A stretch of 64,000 nt of DNA from Janibacter sp. Soil728. GTDB lineage: Bacteria; Actinomycetota; Actinomycetes; Actinomycetales; Dermatophilaceae. How positions within the stretch are numbered: position 1 is the first letter of the stretch; every line of letters starts with the position of its first letter. The DNA lies in assembly GCF_001428305.1 (NCBI RefSeq), contig NZ_LMRZ01000001.1, positions 558,289 through 622,288 of the forward strand. The letters are read 5' to 3'. Shown here in pieces: positions 17,792 through 25,853 of the stretch. Below the pieces are notes generated by a model. It saw only the letters and a list, made by a program, of their open reading frames with translations. It ran no database searches and was not told the DNA's origin. The translations under genes and the position numbers were made by a program.

Positions 17792-18601
17792 ATGACGAGC
17801 ACCATCGAGTACACGCACCTGGCGGGCGACGGCGAGCCGGTCGTCCTCATCCATGGCATCGGCCACCGGCGCCAGGCATGGGGCGAGGTTCCCGCGCTGC
17901 TCCACGCTCGTGGTCACGACGTCTACGTCGTCGACCTGCCGGGCCACGGGTCCTCCCCGGTGCCGACCAGGCCGGACGGGTACTCGATGGGCAGCCACGC
18001 CGAGCAGTTCGAGCGGCTCTTCGGCGAGCTCGGCATCGAGCGGCCCCACGTCGTCGGCAACTCGTTGGGTGGCGCGATGGTCCTCGAGATGGCCCACCGC
18101 GGCATCGTGCGCACCGCGACGGCGCTCTCCCCGGCCGGTTTCTTCCCCCTGCTCCACCTGCCCAATGTCACGGTCAACCTGCTCCTCATGAAGGGCGGTA
18201 GCCACCTGCCCGAGAGCCTGCACCGCAAGCTCAACGGCTACGGCTGGTTCCGCAAGATCGCCTTCCGCTCCCTCTACTCGCACCCGGAGAAGGTCTCGGC
18301 GGAGGACGCCATGGGCGACACGCTCAACCTGCGCCGGTCCAAGGGCTACTGGCCGCACTTCGTCCGCGCGCCGCGTCTGCGCGTGACCAATCTGGTCGTC
18401 GTGCCGACGACGATCGGTTGGGGCGACACCGACCGGTTGCTCCTGCCCTCCGAGGCCAAGGTGGCCCGAGAGCGCCTGCCGGAGGCGACCCACGTGAGCC
18501 TCCCGGACTGCGGGCACTGCCCGCAGATCGATCACCCGGAGCTCGTCGTCGACCTGATCGTCGCGACCATGGAGCGGGCCGAGGACGCGTCGGCGGTCTG
18601 A
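17792..18601 (+). CDS. Alpha/beta hydrolase
   Basis: A 269-residue alpha/beta-fold hydrolase. The oxyanion motif HGIGHRRQAW is near residue 20, the nucleophile elbow GNSLGGAM near residue 90, and the catalytic His in PDCGHCPQIDHPE near residue 240. The general acid is likely the Asp in TIGWGDTDRL. The start follows TAACGT (17779-17784) by seven bases, indicating a leaderless mRNA. No signal peptide is seen. It may act on esters, lactones or C-C bonds; the substrate is unknown. A family-A palindrome lies seven bases past the stop. Confidence 0.88.
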   Translation: MTSTIEYTHLAGDGEPVVLIHGIGHRRQAWGEVPALLHARGHDVYVVDLPGHGSSPVPTRPDGYSMGSHAEQFERLFGELGIERPHVVGNSLGGAMVLEMAHRGIVRTATALSPAGFFPLLHLPNVTVNLLLMKGGSHLPESLHRKLNGYGWFRKIAFRSLYSHPEKVSAEDAMGDTLNLRRSKGYWPHFVRAPRLRVTNLVVVPTTIGWGDTDRLLLPSEAKVARERLPEATHVSLPDCGHCPQIDHPELVVDLIVATMERAEDASAV

Positions 18602-18608
18602 GGCTGAC

Positions 18609-18644
18609 GGAACCGTGCATTGCCCTATGGCAATGCACGGTTCC
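18609..18644. repeat. Interspersed palindrome family A, copy 3 (longest stem)
   Basis: GGAACCGTGCATTGCC pairs perfectly with GGCAATGCACGGTTCC around loop CTAT, giving a 16-bp stem. It sits between the convergent hydrolase and nitrite reductase genes, 7 and 8 bases from their stops, so it may also end transcription from both sides. Confidence 0.88.
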
Positions 18645-18652
18645 TGCGCTCG

Positions 18653-21298
18653 TCAGTGCACCCGCACGATGCCGCGCGCGCCCCGCTCCGCGTCGGTCAT
18701 CACGTGGTTGACGAAGGGGTAGTGACCGGCCTGCGGGAAGGTCAGCTCCACGAAGCCTCCCTGGGCGGGGAGCAGACCGAGCGCCTGTGACCCGGCGGCC
18801 GGCCCACCGACCTCGTCCGGTCCGCCGATCCGGTACGCACCCTCCTGCCAGACGGTGTCGAACTGCCCTCCGACGACGTGGAAGGACAGCGGCCCGTCCG
18901 GCCCGGCGTCCAGGACCCAGAAGCGCACTCGCTCGCCGACGCGAGCGGTGAGCGGGTCGGCGTCGTACTGGAAGGCGCGGCCGTTGAAGGCCGTCGCGAC
19001 CGGCTCGCCGCTGGCCGCCTCCTCGGGGTAGAGCTCGGAGCCGGTGAGGACGTAGGAGCGGTCGACCTGCGGCAGGTCCGGTGGCTCGATGACGACTGCG
19101 CCGAACATGCCCTGGGCGATGTGGGTCGACATCGGCATCGTCGAGCAGTGGTACATCCAGATGCCCGAGCGTTCGGCGGTGAAGGTGTAGGTCAGCCGCT
19201 TGCCGGGCGCGATGGTGCGCATCGGCTTGTCGGGGGCCAGCGCTCCGGCGTGGAAGTCGATCGAGTGCCCGATGCTGCCGTCGTTGACGAGCGTGATGAC
19301 GAAGCGGTCGCCGACCCGACCGTGCAGCGTCGGCCCGGGAGCGCTGCCGCCGAAGGTCCAGCGGGTCCGCGTCACCCCGGGCGCGACCTCCACCTCGATC
19401 TCCTGCACCCGGAGCGTCACACGGTGGGTCCGCTCATCGGACAGCGGTGGGAGAGCGGCGTTGTCGGCCTCGAAGTCCTCCGGCCAGGTGGCCCCACGCT
19501 GCAGGGCGAAGGGGGGTGCCCCCGCCGTGTCGTGCCCTTGCGTCGGCGCGTGCTCGGGCCCGTGTGCCGGTGCGGCTGCGGGTGCGCCGGTGACCACGAT
19601 GTCGAAGGTCATCCCCATCGCCCGGTGGCCGGCCACGGAGCACCACCCCTGGCGGTCGGCGCCGACGATGCCGACGTCGAGGGTGGCGGACTCTCCCTTC
19701 GTCAGGCGGGGGGTCTGCGTGTCGTCGTCGAGATGGAGGTCGTGCACGGTGCTGCCGTCGGTGTTGGTGAGCGTGATGACCAGCCGGTCGCCGGCGGGGA
19801 CCTCGACCCGGGAGGGGCTGAAGGCCATCTCGGCCTTCGCCTCCACGGCGACCGTGGTCGTGTGCCCGGTCGGGGCCACCGGGGTGACGGAGGTGCCGCT
19901 GCCGCCGTCGAGGACTGGCCGGAGCGCCGGGCCTGCCGCGAGGGCGAGCGCCACGAGCGTCACGCCCGCCATGAGCTGCGTGCGGGGGAAGGGCGGCTCG
20001 AGCACCCGGGCGGCCTCGGCCCGCCCCTGCTCCAGGCCCGCCCGACGCTCCTCGGGGGTGGCCAGCGCGGCCTCCTTGCGGACGGCGACCACCCGCTTGA
20101 TCGTGCTCAGCAGGATCGGGATGAAGGCGGCCAGACCCACGAGCACGAGCGCGGCGAGGACGACGCGCGTGCCGGAGGGGACGGGCAGGAGGGCCAGGGC
20201 GAAGGGCACGTTGATGATGACGATGCGGGCCATGCCGAGCCGGTCGAAGCCCTCGATGCCCGCCCGGACCACCCGCGGACCGCCACCGATGACGGCGGGG
20301 ACGAGGTGGCTCAGCGCGCCGGTCAGCACCTGCAGACCGAAGCCGACGACGAGCACGGCCGCGACCCGCCCGTAGCCGGTGGCCATGGCCGCGAAGTCGT
20401 CCGCGGTGGCCACCCGCCAGGCGACCATGCCGATGCCGACGAGGAACCAGGTGGCGCCAGCCATGACCGACCACGACGCGAAGTGGCGCGGCGGCTTCTG
20501 CCGGGCCGGCGCGACGAGCGAGCGGGCGGTCCACAGCAGGGAGAGCAGATAGCCGGCCACACCGGCGAGGAGCAGCCAGCGCCACCCGAGGAGGGCGCCG
20601 GTGCAGGCGATGGCCAGCCCGCCGACCAGGCCGGGGAGCGACTGGCGGGCGCGGCGCTCAGCGGCGTCGTCCATCCGGGCGCGCAGGATCGTCGGCCACA
20701 GCGTGATGAGCGTGCCCGTGACGGTGATGCCGACCCAGCCGAGCACGTTGACGAGGGAGTGGGCGAGCAGCAGGCGGGCGTGCATCTCCTCGCCGAGGCC
20801 GCGGGCCAGCAGCACGCCGAGTGTGGCGCCGACGGGGAGGAAGGCGGCGGAGGCGAGGTAGTGGTGGACGACGATGCGAAATCGCCCGGGCAGGGCGCCG
20901 CGCAGTCGTCGCCCGAGCTGCCAGGCATGCCAGACCACTGCGACGACGACGGCGATCGCGCCGACGAGGGTCACCCACCACCAGGTCATCGGGACGCCGA
21001 CGAGGACCGCGAGGATGCCGACGTGGAGCAGGACGAGGCGGCGGTTCTGCATCGCGCGCACGTCGATGTCGGGGTTGTCCTTCAGCAGCGTCGTCGCGAA
21101 GTGTGTGCTCCACACCATGATCGAGTGGGTGAGGCCACCGAGGGCGACCACGTGCACCATCAGCCAGGTCGCGTCAGGGACGAAGGGGTGGACCAGCGCT
21201 GTGAGCGCGGCGGCCATCAGCCACAGCACGCCGGGGCGGTCGCGCATCGCCCAGACCCCGCCCGGTCCGCGGGGCGGGGTGGTCGGTCGGCCGGTCAC
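18653..21298 (-). CDS. nirK: Membrane-anchored copper nitrite reductase fusion (NirK-type)
   Basis: An 881-residue three-part protein predicted to reduce nitrite to NO outside the membrane. Residues ~20-440 contain about 12 membrane segments resembling NnrS/heme-copper-type membrane domains. Residues ~470-560 form an extra cupredoxin with a type-1 site pattern (VHDLHL, then GWCSVAGHRAMGM). Residues ~600-881 form the NirK core. Expected ligands are all visible: HSIDFHA (type-1 His, Asp98-equivalent, type-2 His), WMYHCSTMP (type-2 His, type-1 Cys), THIAQGM (type-1 His and Met), SFHVVGG (His255-equivalent) and FVNHVMTD (type-2 His). The start overlaps the hemerythrin stop by four bases, so it is the last gene of a three-gene operon. 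Confidence 0.88.
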   Translation of the reverse strand: MTGRPTTPPRGPGGVWAMRDRPGVLWLMAAALTALVHPFVPDATWLMVHVVALGGLTHSIMVWSTHFATTLLKDNPDIDVRAMQNRRLVLLHVGILAVLVGVPMTWWWVTLVGAIAVVVAVVWHAWQLGRRLRGALPGRFRIVVHHYLASAAFLPVGATLGVLLARGLGEEMHARLLLAHSLVNVLGWVGITVTGTLITLWPTILRARMDDAAERRARQSLPGLVGGLAIACTGALLGWRWLLLAGVAGYLLSLLWTARSLVAPARQKPPRHFASWSVMAGATWFLVGIGMVAWRVATADDFAAMATGYGRVAAVLVVGFGLQVLTGALSHLVPAVIGGGPRVVRAGIEGFDRLGMARIVIINVPFALALLPVPSGTRVVLAALVLVGLAAFIPILLSTIKRVVAVRKEAALATPEERRAGLEQGRAEAARVLEPPFPRTQLMAGVTLVALALAAGPALRPVLDGGSGTSVTPVAPTGHTTTVAVEAKAEMAFSPSRVEVPAGDRLVITLTNTDGSTVHDLHLDDDTQTPRLTKGESATLDVGIVGADRQGWCSVAGHRAMGMTFDIVVTGAPAAAPAHGPEHAPTQGHDTAGAPPFALQRGATWPEDFEADNAALPPLSDERTHRVTLRVQEIEVEVAPGVTRTRWTFGGSAPGPTLHGRVGDRFVITLVNDGSIGHSIDFHAGALAPDKPMRTIAPGKRLTYTFTAERSGIWMYHCSTMPMSTHIAQGMFGAVVIEPPDLPQVDRSYVLTGSELYPEEAASGEPVATAFNGRAFQYDADPLTARVGERVRFWVLDAGPDGPLSFHVVGGQFDTVWQEGAYRIGGPDEVGGPAAGSQALGLLPAQGGFVELTFPQAGHYPFVNHVMTDAERGARGIVRVH

Positions 21299-21774
21299 GG
21301 TGCGGTGGGTGGAGCGGAGCGTGGTGCGGGAGCCGCCGGGACGGCCGCGGCGGTCAGGGCGTCGACCTCGTCCCAGTCGTCGCCGCGCAGGGTCGTGAGC
21401 GAGGCGGGGAAGAGGCCGTCCTCCTCGCGCTCGATGTGCGAGCGCAGCTGCTTGTAGAAGCGGTCGGCGAGGTCGCGCTCACCTGCGCGGACCCGGGCCA
21501 GCAGCTCGTCGAGGGTGACGTGCTCGCCGCACAGGGAGTCGATGTAGGGGGTGAAGTCCTCGTCCCGGCGCAGGACCGCGAAGAGACCCGCCTCCTCCGC
21601 GCCGGTGTGCGGCGCGAGCAGTGCGGCCACCTCGTCGACGAGCTCGACGACCTCGTCGGTGGCGCCCGCTGCTGCCGCGCGCCGCAGCAGGCCGGTCGCG
21701 TTGATCAGCTCCTCGTGCTCAGCGGTGAATCGGCCGATCATGTCGATCGACTGGCAGCCGCAGTAGGAGCACAT
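21295..21774 (-). CDS. Hemerythrin HHE-domain protein
   Basis: A 159-residue helical protein with hemerythrin-type iron ligands: FTAEHEELIN, PHTGAEEAGLF, EHVTLDELL and RSHIEREEDGLFP. Such proteins bind O2 or NO through a di-iron site, and in this setting an NO-protective or iron-sulfur repair role is likely. The N-terminus opens with CSYCGCQ, an unusual Cys-rich motif before the first helix. The C-terminal 25 residues are Ala/Pro-rich. It lies three bases after the DUF2249 gene and overlaps the nitrite reductase start, so the three are one operon. Confidence 0.9.
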   Translation of the reverse strand: MCSYCGCQSIDMIGRFTAEHEELINATGLLRRAAAAGATDEVVELVDEVAALLAPHTGAEEAGLFAVLRRDEDFTPYIDSLCGEHVTLDELLARVRAGERDLADRFYKQLRSHIEREEDGLFPASLTTLRGDDWDEVDALTAAAVPAAPAPRSAPPTAP

Positions 21775-21777
21775 CGG

Positions 21778-22035
21778 TCAGGCTGCGCGGGTCAGGCGCA
21801 GGGTCCAGGCCTCGGGGCCCTCGACGAGGTACTCGACCGACCAGACACCCGGCTCGAGGCCCTCGACCTGGCGCAGCAGGGGCTGCGGGTCGTGCGGCGC
21901 GACGAGGTCGAGCGAGCGGCCCGGGCGGATGGCCGAGAGGGCCCCGATGACGGTCGCGTGCCGGATGGCCCGCGGGATGGGGCGCACGTCGAGGGCAGGG
22001 ATGTCCTCGGCCATCTGGAGGTTGGTCTCGGTCAT
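21778..22035 (-). CDS. DUF2249 domain protein
   Basis: An 85-residue protein of the DUF2249 family, which has a TusA/SirA-like fold. The family core LDVRPIPRAIRHATVIGAL, and LVAPHDPQPLLRQVE with the conserved PHDP turn, are visible. DUF2249 proteins repeatedly occur with hemerythrins, nitrite/NO reductases and Cys-rich HTH regulators, which is the arrangement here. The biochemical role is not established. It is the first gene of the minus-strand operon; GAAGGGA about nine bases upstream is a plausible ribosome site. Confidence 0.85.
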   Translation of the reverse strand: MTETNLQMAEDIPALDVRPIPRAIRHATVIGALSAIRPGRSLDLVAPHDPQPLLRQVEGLEPGVWSVEYLVEGPEAWTLRLTRAA

Positions 22036-22069
22036 GGTGTGTCCCTTCGCAGGTGGCTGGCGGGTCCTG

Positions 22070-22099
22070 TTGCCCGATGTCCATCAATTTACTACATTG
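22070..22099 (+). promoter_or_regulatory. Promoter/operator of the HTH-regulator gene in the divergent region
   Basis: TTGCCC (22070-22075) and TACATT (22093-22098) are separated by 17 bases; the GTG follows seven bases after the -10 box. CAAT and ATTG form an inverted repeat at 22085-22099 overlapping the -10 box. The same stretch on the minus strand offers -10-like words for the DUF2249 operon, so one bound protein could control both. Confidence 0.6.
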
Positions 22100-22105
22100 G
22101 GAGCC

Positions 22106-22765
22106 GTGAAAAATAATCCTCTCGGCCCCCGCCCTGCACCCGAGGCGGATCCCGGTGGTCTCGGTGCGGCGGGACTGGTCCTGGCCGCGATCCGTGAGGC
22201 CGCGGGACCCGTGCGCGTCGGTGAGATCGCTCAGGCCGTGGGCTCGCACGACAACACCGTGCGTGGGCACCTGGCCGCCCTCCTCGAGCTCGGCCTGGTC
22301 GAGTCCGAGGCGGCCCCGGCGCAGGGGCGGGGGCGCCCCGCGGTGCTCTACTCGGCCGATCCCCGGCCGGGTGTGCGCACCGACGAGTTCCGCTCCCTCG
22401 CAGGTGCCTTCGCTGCCGATCTGGTCACGCAGGGGAGCGGCCGGCAGGTGCGTGAGCGGGCCCGTCGGATCGGTCGGACCTGGGGCGAGAGCCTGACCCC
22501 ACCGCCGGCGAAGGGAGCCGCCCCGCAGGATCTCGACAGCGTCCTGGCCGACCTCGGTTTCGGGCCGCAACGCGATGCGGACGTGGTCCGCCTGACCACC
22601 TGCCCCTTGCTCGACCTGGCCGTCGCCAACCCCGACGTCATCTGCCAGGTCCACCTGGGTCTCGTCGACGGGATCATCGACAGGGGTGAGGGTGACGCGG
22701 AGGCCGAGCTCACCCCCTTCGCCGAGCCCGGCGCGTGCCTGCTGCGGGTGCCACCTCCGGCGTAG
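22106..22765 (+). CDS. HTH transcriptional regulator with Cys-rich C-terminal domain (SufR/ArsR-like)
   Basis: A 219-residue regulator. The winged helix-turn-helix occupies about residues 15-80 (VRVGEIAQAVGSHDNTVRGHL, then the GRGRPAVLYS wing). The C-terminal part has TTCPLLDLAVANPDVICQVH and a third Cys in EPGACLL. The C-x13-C pair followed by a His/Cys region recalls SufR-type regulators that hold an iron-sulfur cluster, so it may sense NO or redox state; that is inference. It is divergent from the DUF2249-hemerythrin-nirK operon and is the obvious candidate controller. The GTG start is leaderless by promoter position. Confidence 0.82.
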   Translation: MKNNPLGPRPAPEADPGGLGAAGLVLAAIREAAGPVRVGEIAQAVGSHDNTVRGHLAALLELGLVESEAAPAQGRGRPAVLYSADPRPGVRTDEFRSLAGAFAADLVTQGSGRQVRERARRIGRTWGESLTPPPAKGAAPQDLDSVLADLGFGPQRDADVVRLTTCPLLDLAVANPDVICQVHLGLVDGIIDRGEGDAEAELTPFAEPGACLLRVPPPA

Positions 22766-22775
22766 CCTCGAGGCC

Positions 22776-24146
22776 ATGACCACGACCCTCCGGACCGACG
22801 TCCTCGTCATCGGCTGGGGCAAAGCGGGCAAGACCCTCGCCGGCGCCCTCGGCAGGGCGGGGCGCAGCGTGACCCTCGTCGAGCAGTCGGCCGACATGGT
22901 CGGCGGCACCTGCATCAACATCGGGTGCGTCCCGACCAAGGCGCTGGTCCACCAGGCCGAGACACGGCGTGAGCAGGACGACCCCGCAACGTGGTTCACC
23001 CACGCGGTCGAGGCACGCGACAGCCTCATCGACAAGCTCAACGCGGCCAACCGGGCGATGCTCGAGGACGTCGACGCGGTCCGTCTCGTCGTCGGCGGCC
23101 GCGCGAGCTTCACCGGCCCGCGCCGGGTCACGGTGACCGCGGGGGGCGAGACGCTCGACATCACCGCCGAGACGGTCGTCGTGGGCACCGGCGCGATCCC
23201 GCGACCGCTCGAGGTCCGCGGCGCCGACGGTCCCCGGGTGCACGACTCCACCTCGATCCAGCACGTGCGGCCCTTCCCCGGTCGCCTCGTCATCGTCGGC
23301 GGCGGTCCGGTGGCGCTGGAGTTCGCGAGCATGTTCGCCGGGTTCGGCGCGCAGGTCACCGTGCTCGAGCGAGGCGAGCGGATCCTCGCCCGTGAGGACG
23401 CCGATGTCGCCGAGTCCGTCCAGCAGGCCCTCGCCGACGCCGGCGTGAGCATCCGGACCGGGACGGAGGCGAGCGGCTTCGAGGACGACGGCCTCGCCGT
23501 CACCGTGCTCACCCGGGGTGGCGAGCGCATCGAGGCCCACGCCGTGCTCGTCGCGGTCGGTCGGGTGCCCGCCACCGAGGGGCTCGGTCTCGACGCCGCC
23601 GGGATCGACACCGACGACGCGGGCGCGATAGTCGTCGACGACCACCTGCGCACCAGCGCCCAGGGCGTCTTCGCGGTCGGTGACGTCAACGGCGGCCCGC
23701 AGCAGACCTACATCTCCTACGACGACCACCGGATCGTCCTCGATCAGCTGACCGGTGACGGCGCGCGCTCGCGCGCCGACCGCGTGGCCGTCCCCACGAC
23801 GACCTTCGTGTCACCTCCCTTCGCCCGGGTGGGGGAGAGCGAGGAGGCGCTGCGGGCGAAGGGGGTGCCCGTCGCCGTCTACTCGAAGCCGGTCGCGAAG
23901 ATCGCGGCGATGCCGCGACCGAAGACCCTCGGCGAGACGCACGGGCTGATCAAGCTGTGCGTCGACCCCGAGACCGACCTCGTCCTCGGTGCCGCGCTGC
24001 ACACCGTCGACGCGCAGGAGCTGGTCAACCTCGTCGCGCTCGCGATGCGTGCCGGTGTGACGGCGACCCAGCTCAAGGACGGCATCTGGACGCACCCGTC
24101 GACGACCGAGGCGCTCAACGAGGTGCTGGCCGCACCCGCCGGCTGA
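22776..24146 (+). CDS. RclA-like flavoprotein disulfide reductase
   Basis: A 456-residue pyridine nucleotide-disulfide oxidoreductase. The opening VIGWGKAGKTLAGALG and the active site GGTCINIGCVPTKALVH (CxxxxC) closely match E. coli RclA, as do FASMFAGFG, QQTYISYDDHRIV and the C-terminal HPSTTEALNE. RclA is a copper(II)/FAD oxidoreductase that protects against reactive chlorine species and copper. The ATG at 22776 follows TAGCCT (22763-22768) by seven bases, so it is probably leaderless although only ten bases separate it from the regulator gene. Mercuric reductase is a less likely alternative because no MerA heavy-metal domain or C-terminal Cys pair is present. Confidence 0.85.
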   Translation: MTTTLRTDVLVIGWGKAGKTLAGALGRAGRSVTLVEQSADMVGGTCINIGCVPTKALVHQAETRREQDDPATWFTHAVEARDSLIDKLNAANRAMLEDVDAVRLVVGGRASFTGPRRVTVTAGGETLDITAETVVVGTGAIPRPLEVRGADGPRVHDSTSIQHVRPFPGRLVIVGGGPVALEFASMFAGFGAQVTVLERGERILAREDADVAESVQQALADAGVSIRTGTEASGFEDDGLAVTVLTRGGERIEAHAVLVAVGRVPATEGLGLDAAGIDTDDAGAIVVDDHLRTSAQGVFAVGDVNGGPQQTYISYDDHRIVLDQLTGDGARSRADRVAVPTTTFVSPPFARVGESEEALRAKGVPVAVYSKPVAKIAAMPRPKTLGETHGLIKLCVDPETDLVLGAALHTVDAQELVNLVALAMRAGVTATQLKDGIWTHPSTTEALNEVLAAPAG

Positions 24147-24211
24147 CGCGCCCGCACGCTGCGTGCGCAGTTGTCGAGGATGCCGACCGGCGGGCAGGTC
24201 GCGTAGGTTAC

Positions 24212-24228
24212 CCATCAGGAAACTACAT
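24212..24228 (+). promoter_or_regulatory. CCATCA-N4-ACTACAT site upstream of the monooxygenase operon
   Basis: CCATCA, four bases, then ACTACAT recurs at 22081-22097 in the regulator promoter with identical spacing (13 matched positions). Here it sits 20 bases before the monooxygenase ATG, just downstream of a TAGGTT -10-like box at 24204-24209. It may be a shared operator; two occurrences are not enough to be sure. Confidence 0.4.
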
Positions 24229-24248
24229 CCGTCGAGAGAGGCCCTGCC

Positions 24249-25853
24249 ATGACCGTCGAGACCCCGGGCACTGCCGTCCGCCGGGCGCTGCCGGAGCGCG
24301 TCGACGTGCTCGTCGTCGGCGCCGGTCTGTCGGGCATCGGTGCCGCCCACCGCATCCGCGAGGCCAACCCCGGCATCGAGCTGGCGATCCTCGAGGCACG
24401 TGAGGTGACCGGCGGCACCTGGGACCTCTTCCGCTACCCGGGCGTGCGCTCCGACTCGGACATGTTCACCCTGTCCTTCCCCTTCCGCCCGTGGGAGGGC
24501 CGCACGTCGATCGCCGAGGGTGGCGACATCCTCGACTACATCCGCGAGACCGCTCAGGAGTCGGGCCTCGAGGAGCTGATCCACACCGGGCACCGGGCCG
24601 TTGCCGCGAGCTGGTCGAGCGACGAGCAGGAGTGGACCGTCGAGGTCGAGACGTCGGCCGGACGCCGGCAGGTGCGCGCCGGGTTCGTCCACCTCGGCAG
24701 CGGCTACTACAGCTACGAGCGGGCGCACGACGCGGGGTTCGACGGGGTCGAGGACTTCCGCGGGAGGGTGATCCACCCGCAGTTCTGGCCGCAGGACCTC
24801 GACCACACGGGCCAGCGGGTCGTCGTCATCGGCTCGGGCGCGACCGCGGTCACCGTCGTGCCCGCGATGGCCGACACCGCCGCGCACGTGACGATGCTGC
24901 AGCGCACCCCGAGCTATGTCTTCAGCCAGCCGGGCGTCGACCCCTTCGTCCAGAGGTTGCGTCGTCGGCTCAGCCCGGCTGCCGTGCAGAAGGCAGCACG
25001 GGTGAAGAACCTCGGCCTGCAGTACTTCCTCTACGAGCTCTCCCGGCGGCGGCCACAGGCGGCCAACAAGATCGCCCTGACCCAGCTGCGCCGCAACCTG
25101 CCCAAGGACATCGTCGACGAGCACTTCACCCCGCCCTACGACGTGTGGGACCAGCGCCTGTGTGCCGTGCCCGACGGTGACCTCTTCAGCGCGATCCGCC
25201 GCGGACGCGCCGACGTCGTCACCGGGCACATCGACCGCTTCGTGCCCGAGGGCGTGCGCCTGACCGACGGCCGGGTCGTCGAGGCCGACATCATCGTCAC
25301 CGCGACCGGCCTGCTGCTGCAGCTGCTCGGCGGCATGGAGTTCACCGTCGACGGCGAGACGGTGCCGATGGAGCGGGCCTTCGCCTATCGCGGCCTCATG
25401 CTCGCCGGCGTGCCCAATGTGTCGATGACCGTCGGCTACGTCAACGCGTCCTGGACCCTGCGCGCCGACCTCGTCAGCAGGTACGTCGCCTCGCTCATCA
25501 CCCACATGCGCGACCGCGGGCTGGGTATCGCGGTCCCCGTCGCACCCGACGGGATGACCGCCGGCCCGATCCTCGACCTCACGGCCGGCTACGTCCAGCG
25601 CGTGGTCGCCGCCTTCCCCAAGGTGGGCGACCGCGCGCCGTGGACGATGCCGCAGAACTACGTCAAGGACAAGATTGCGTTCGCCCGGGCCGACCTGACG
25701 GCGGACATGCACTTCGTGCCGGTCGGGGCGAAGGGGGAGAGCCTCCCGCAGGGTGCCGCGGCGCCGGCGGAGCTCGCGCTGCCGGGGACGTCGAGCAATG
25801 TCGACGGCTCACCAGGCGATGTCCGCGACGAGACCCTCGAGGTGGTCCGATGA
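24249..25853 (+). CDS. MymA-like flavin-containing (Baeyer-Villiger type) monooxygenase
   Basis: A 534-residue FAD- and NADPH-dependent monooxygenase. The FAD site VVGAGLSGIGAAHRI, the NADPH site VVIGSGATAVTVVPAMA, and the Baeyer-Villiger fingerprint FRGRVIHPQFWP (FxGxxxHxxxWP) are intact. LFRYPGVRSDSDMFT, MLQRTPSYVFS and WDQRLCAVPDGDLF closely follow mycobacterial MymA (Rv3083), which is also followed by an SDR in its operon. The C-terminal ~40 residues are longer and less conserved. GAGAGAGG about ten bases upstream supports the ATG. The stop overlaps the SDR start (ATGA), so the pair is translationally coupled. Confidence 0.9.
   Translation: MTVETPGTAVRRALPERVDVLVVGAGLSGIGAAHRIREANPGIELAILEAREVTGGTWDLFRYPGVRSDSDMFTLSFPFRPWEGRTSIAEGGDILDYIRETAQESGLEELIHTGHRAVAASWSSDEQEWTVEVETSAGRRQVRAGFVHLGSGYYSYERAHDAGFDGVEDFRGRVIHPQFWPQDLDHTGQRVVVIGSGATAVTVVPAMADTAAHVTMLQRTPSYVFSQPGVDPFVQRLRRRLSPAAVQKAARVKNLGLQYFLYELSRRRPQAANKIALTQLRRNLPKDIVDEHFTPPYDVWDQRLCAVPDGDLFSAIRRGRADVVTGHIDRFVPEGVRLTDGRVVEADIIVTATGLLLQLLGGMEFTVDGETVPMERAFAYRGLMLAGVPNVSMTVGYVNASWTLRADLVSRYVASLITHMRDRGLGIAVPVAPDGMTAGPILDLTAGYVQRVVAAFPKVGDRAPWTMPQNYVKDKIAFARADLTADMHFVPVGAKGESLPQGAAAPAELALPGTSSNVDGSPGDVRDETLEVVR

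Noticed and set aside
22776-24146. Mercuric reductase or lipoamide dehydrogenase
   Set aside because: Heavy-metal-associated domain and C-terminal Cys pair of MerA are missing, and multiple segments match RclA more closely than lipoamide dehydrogenase.
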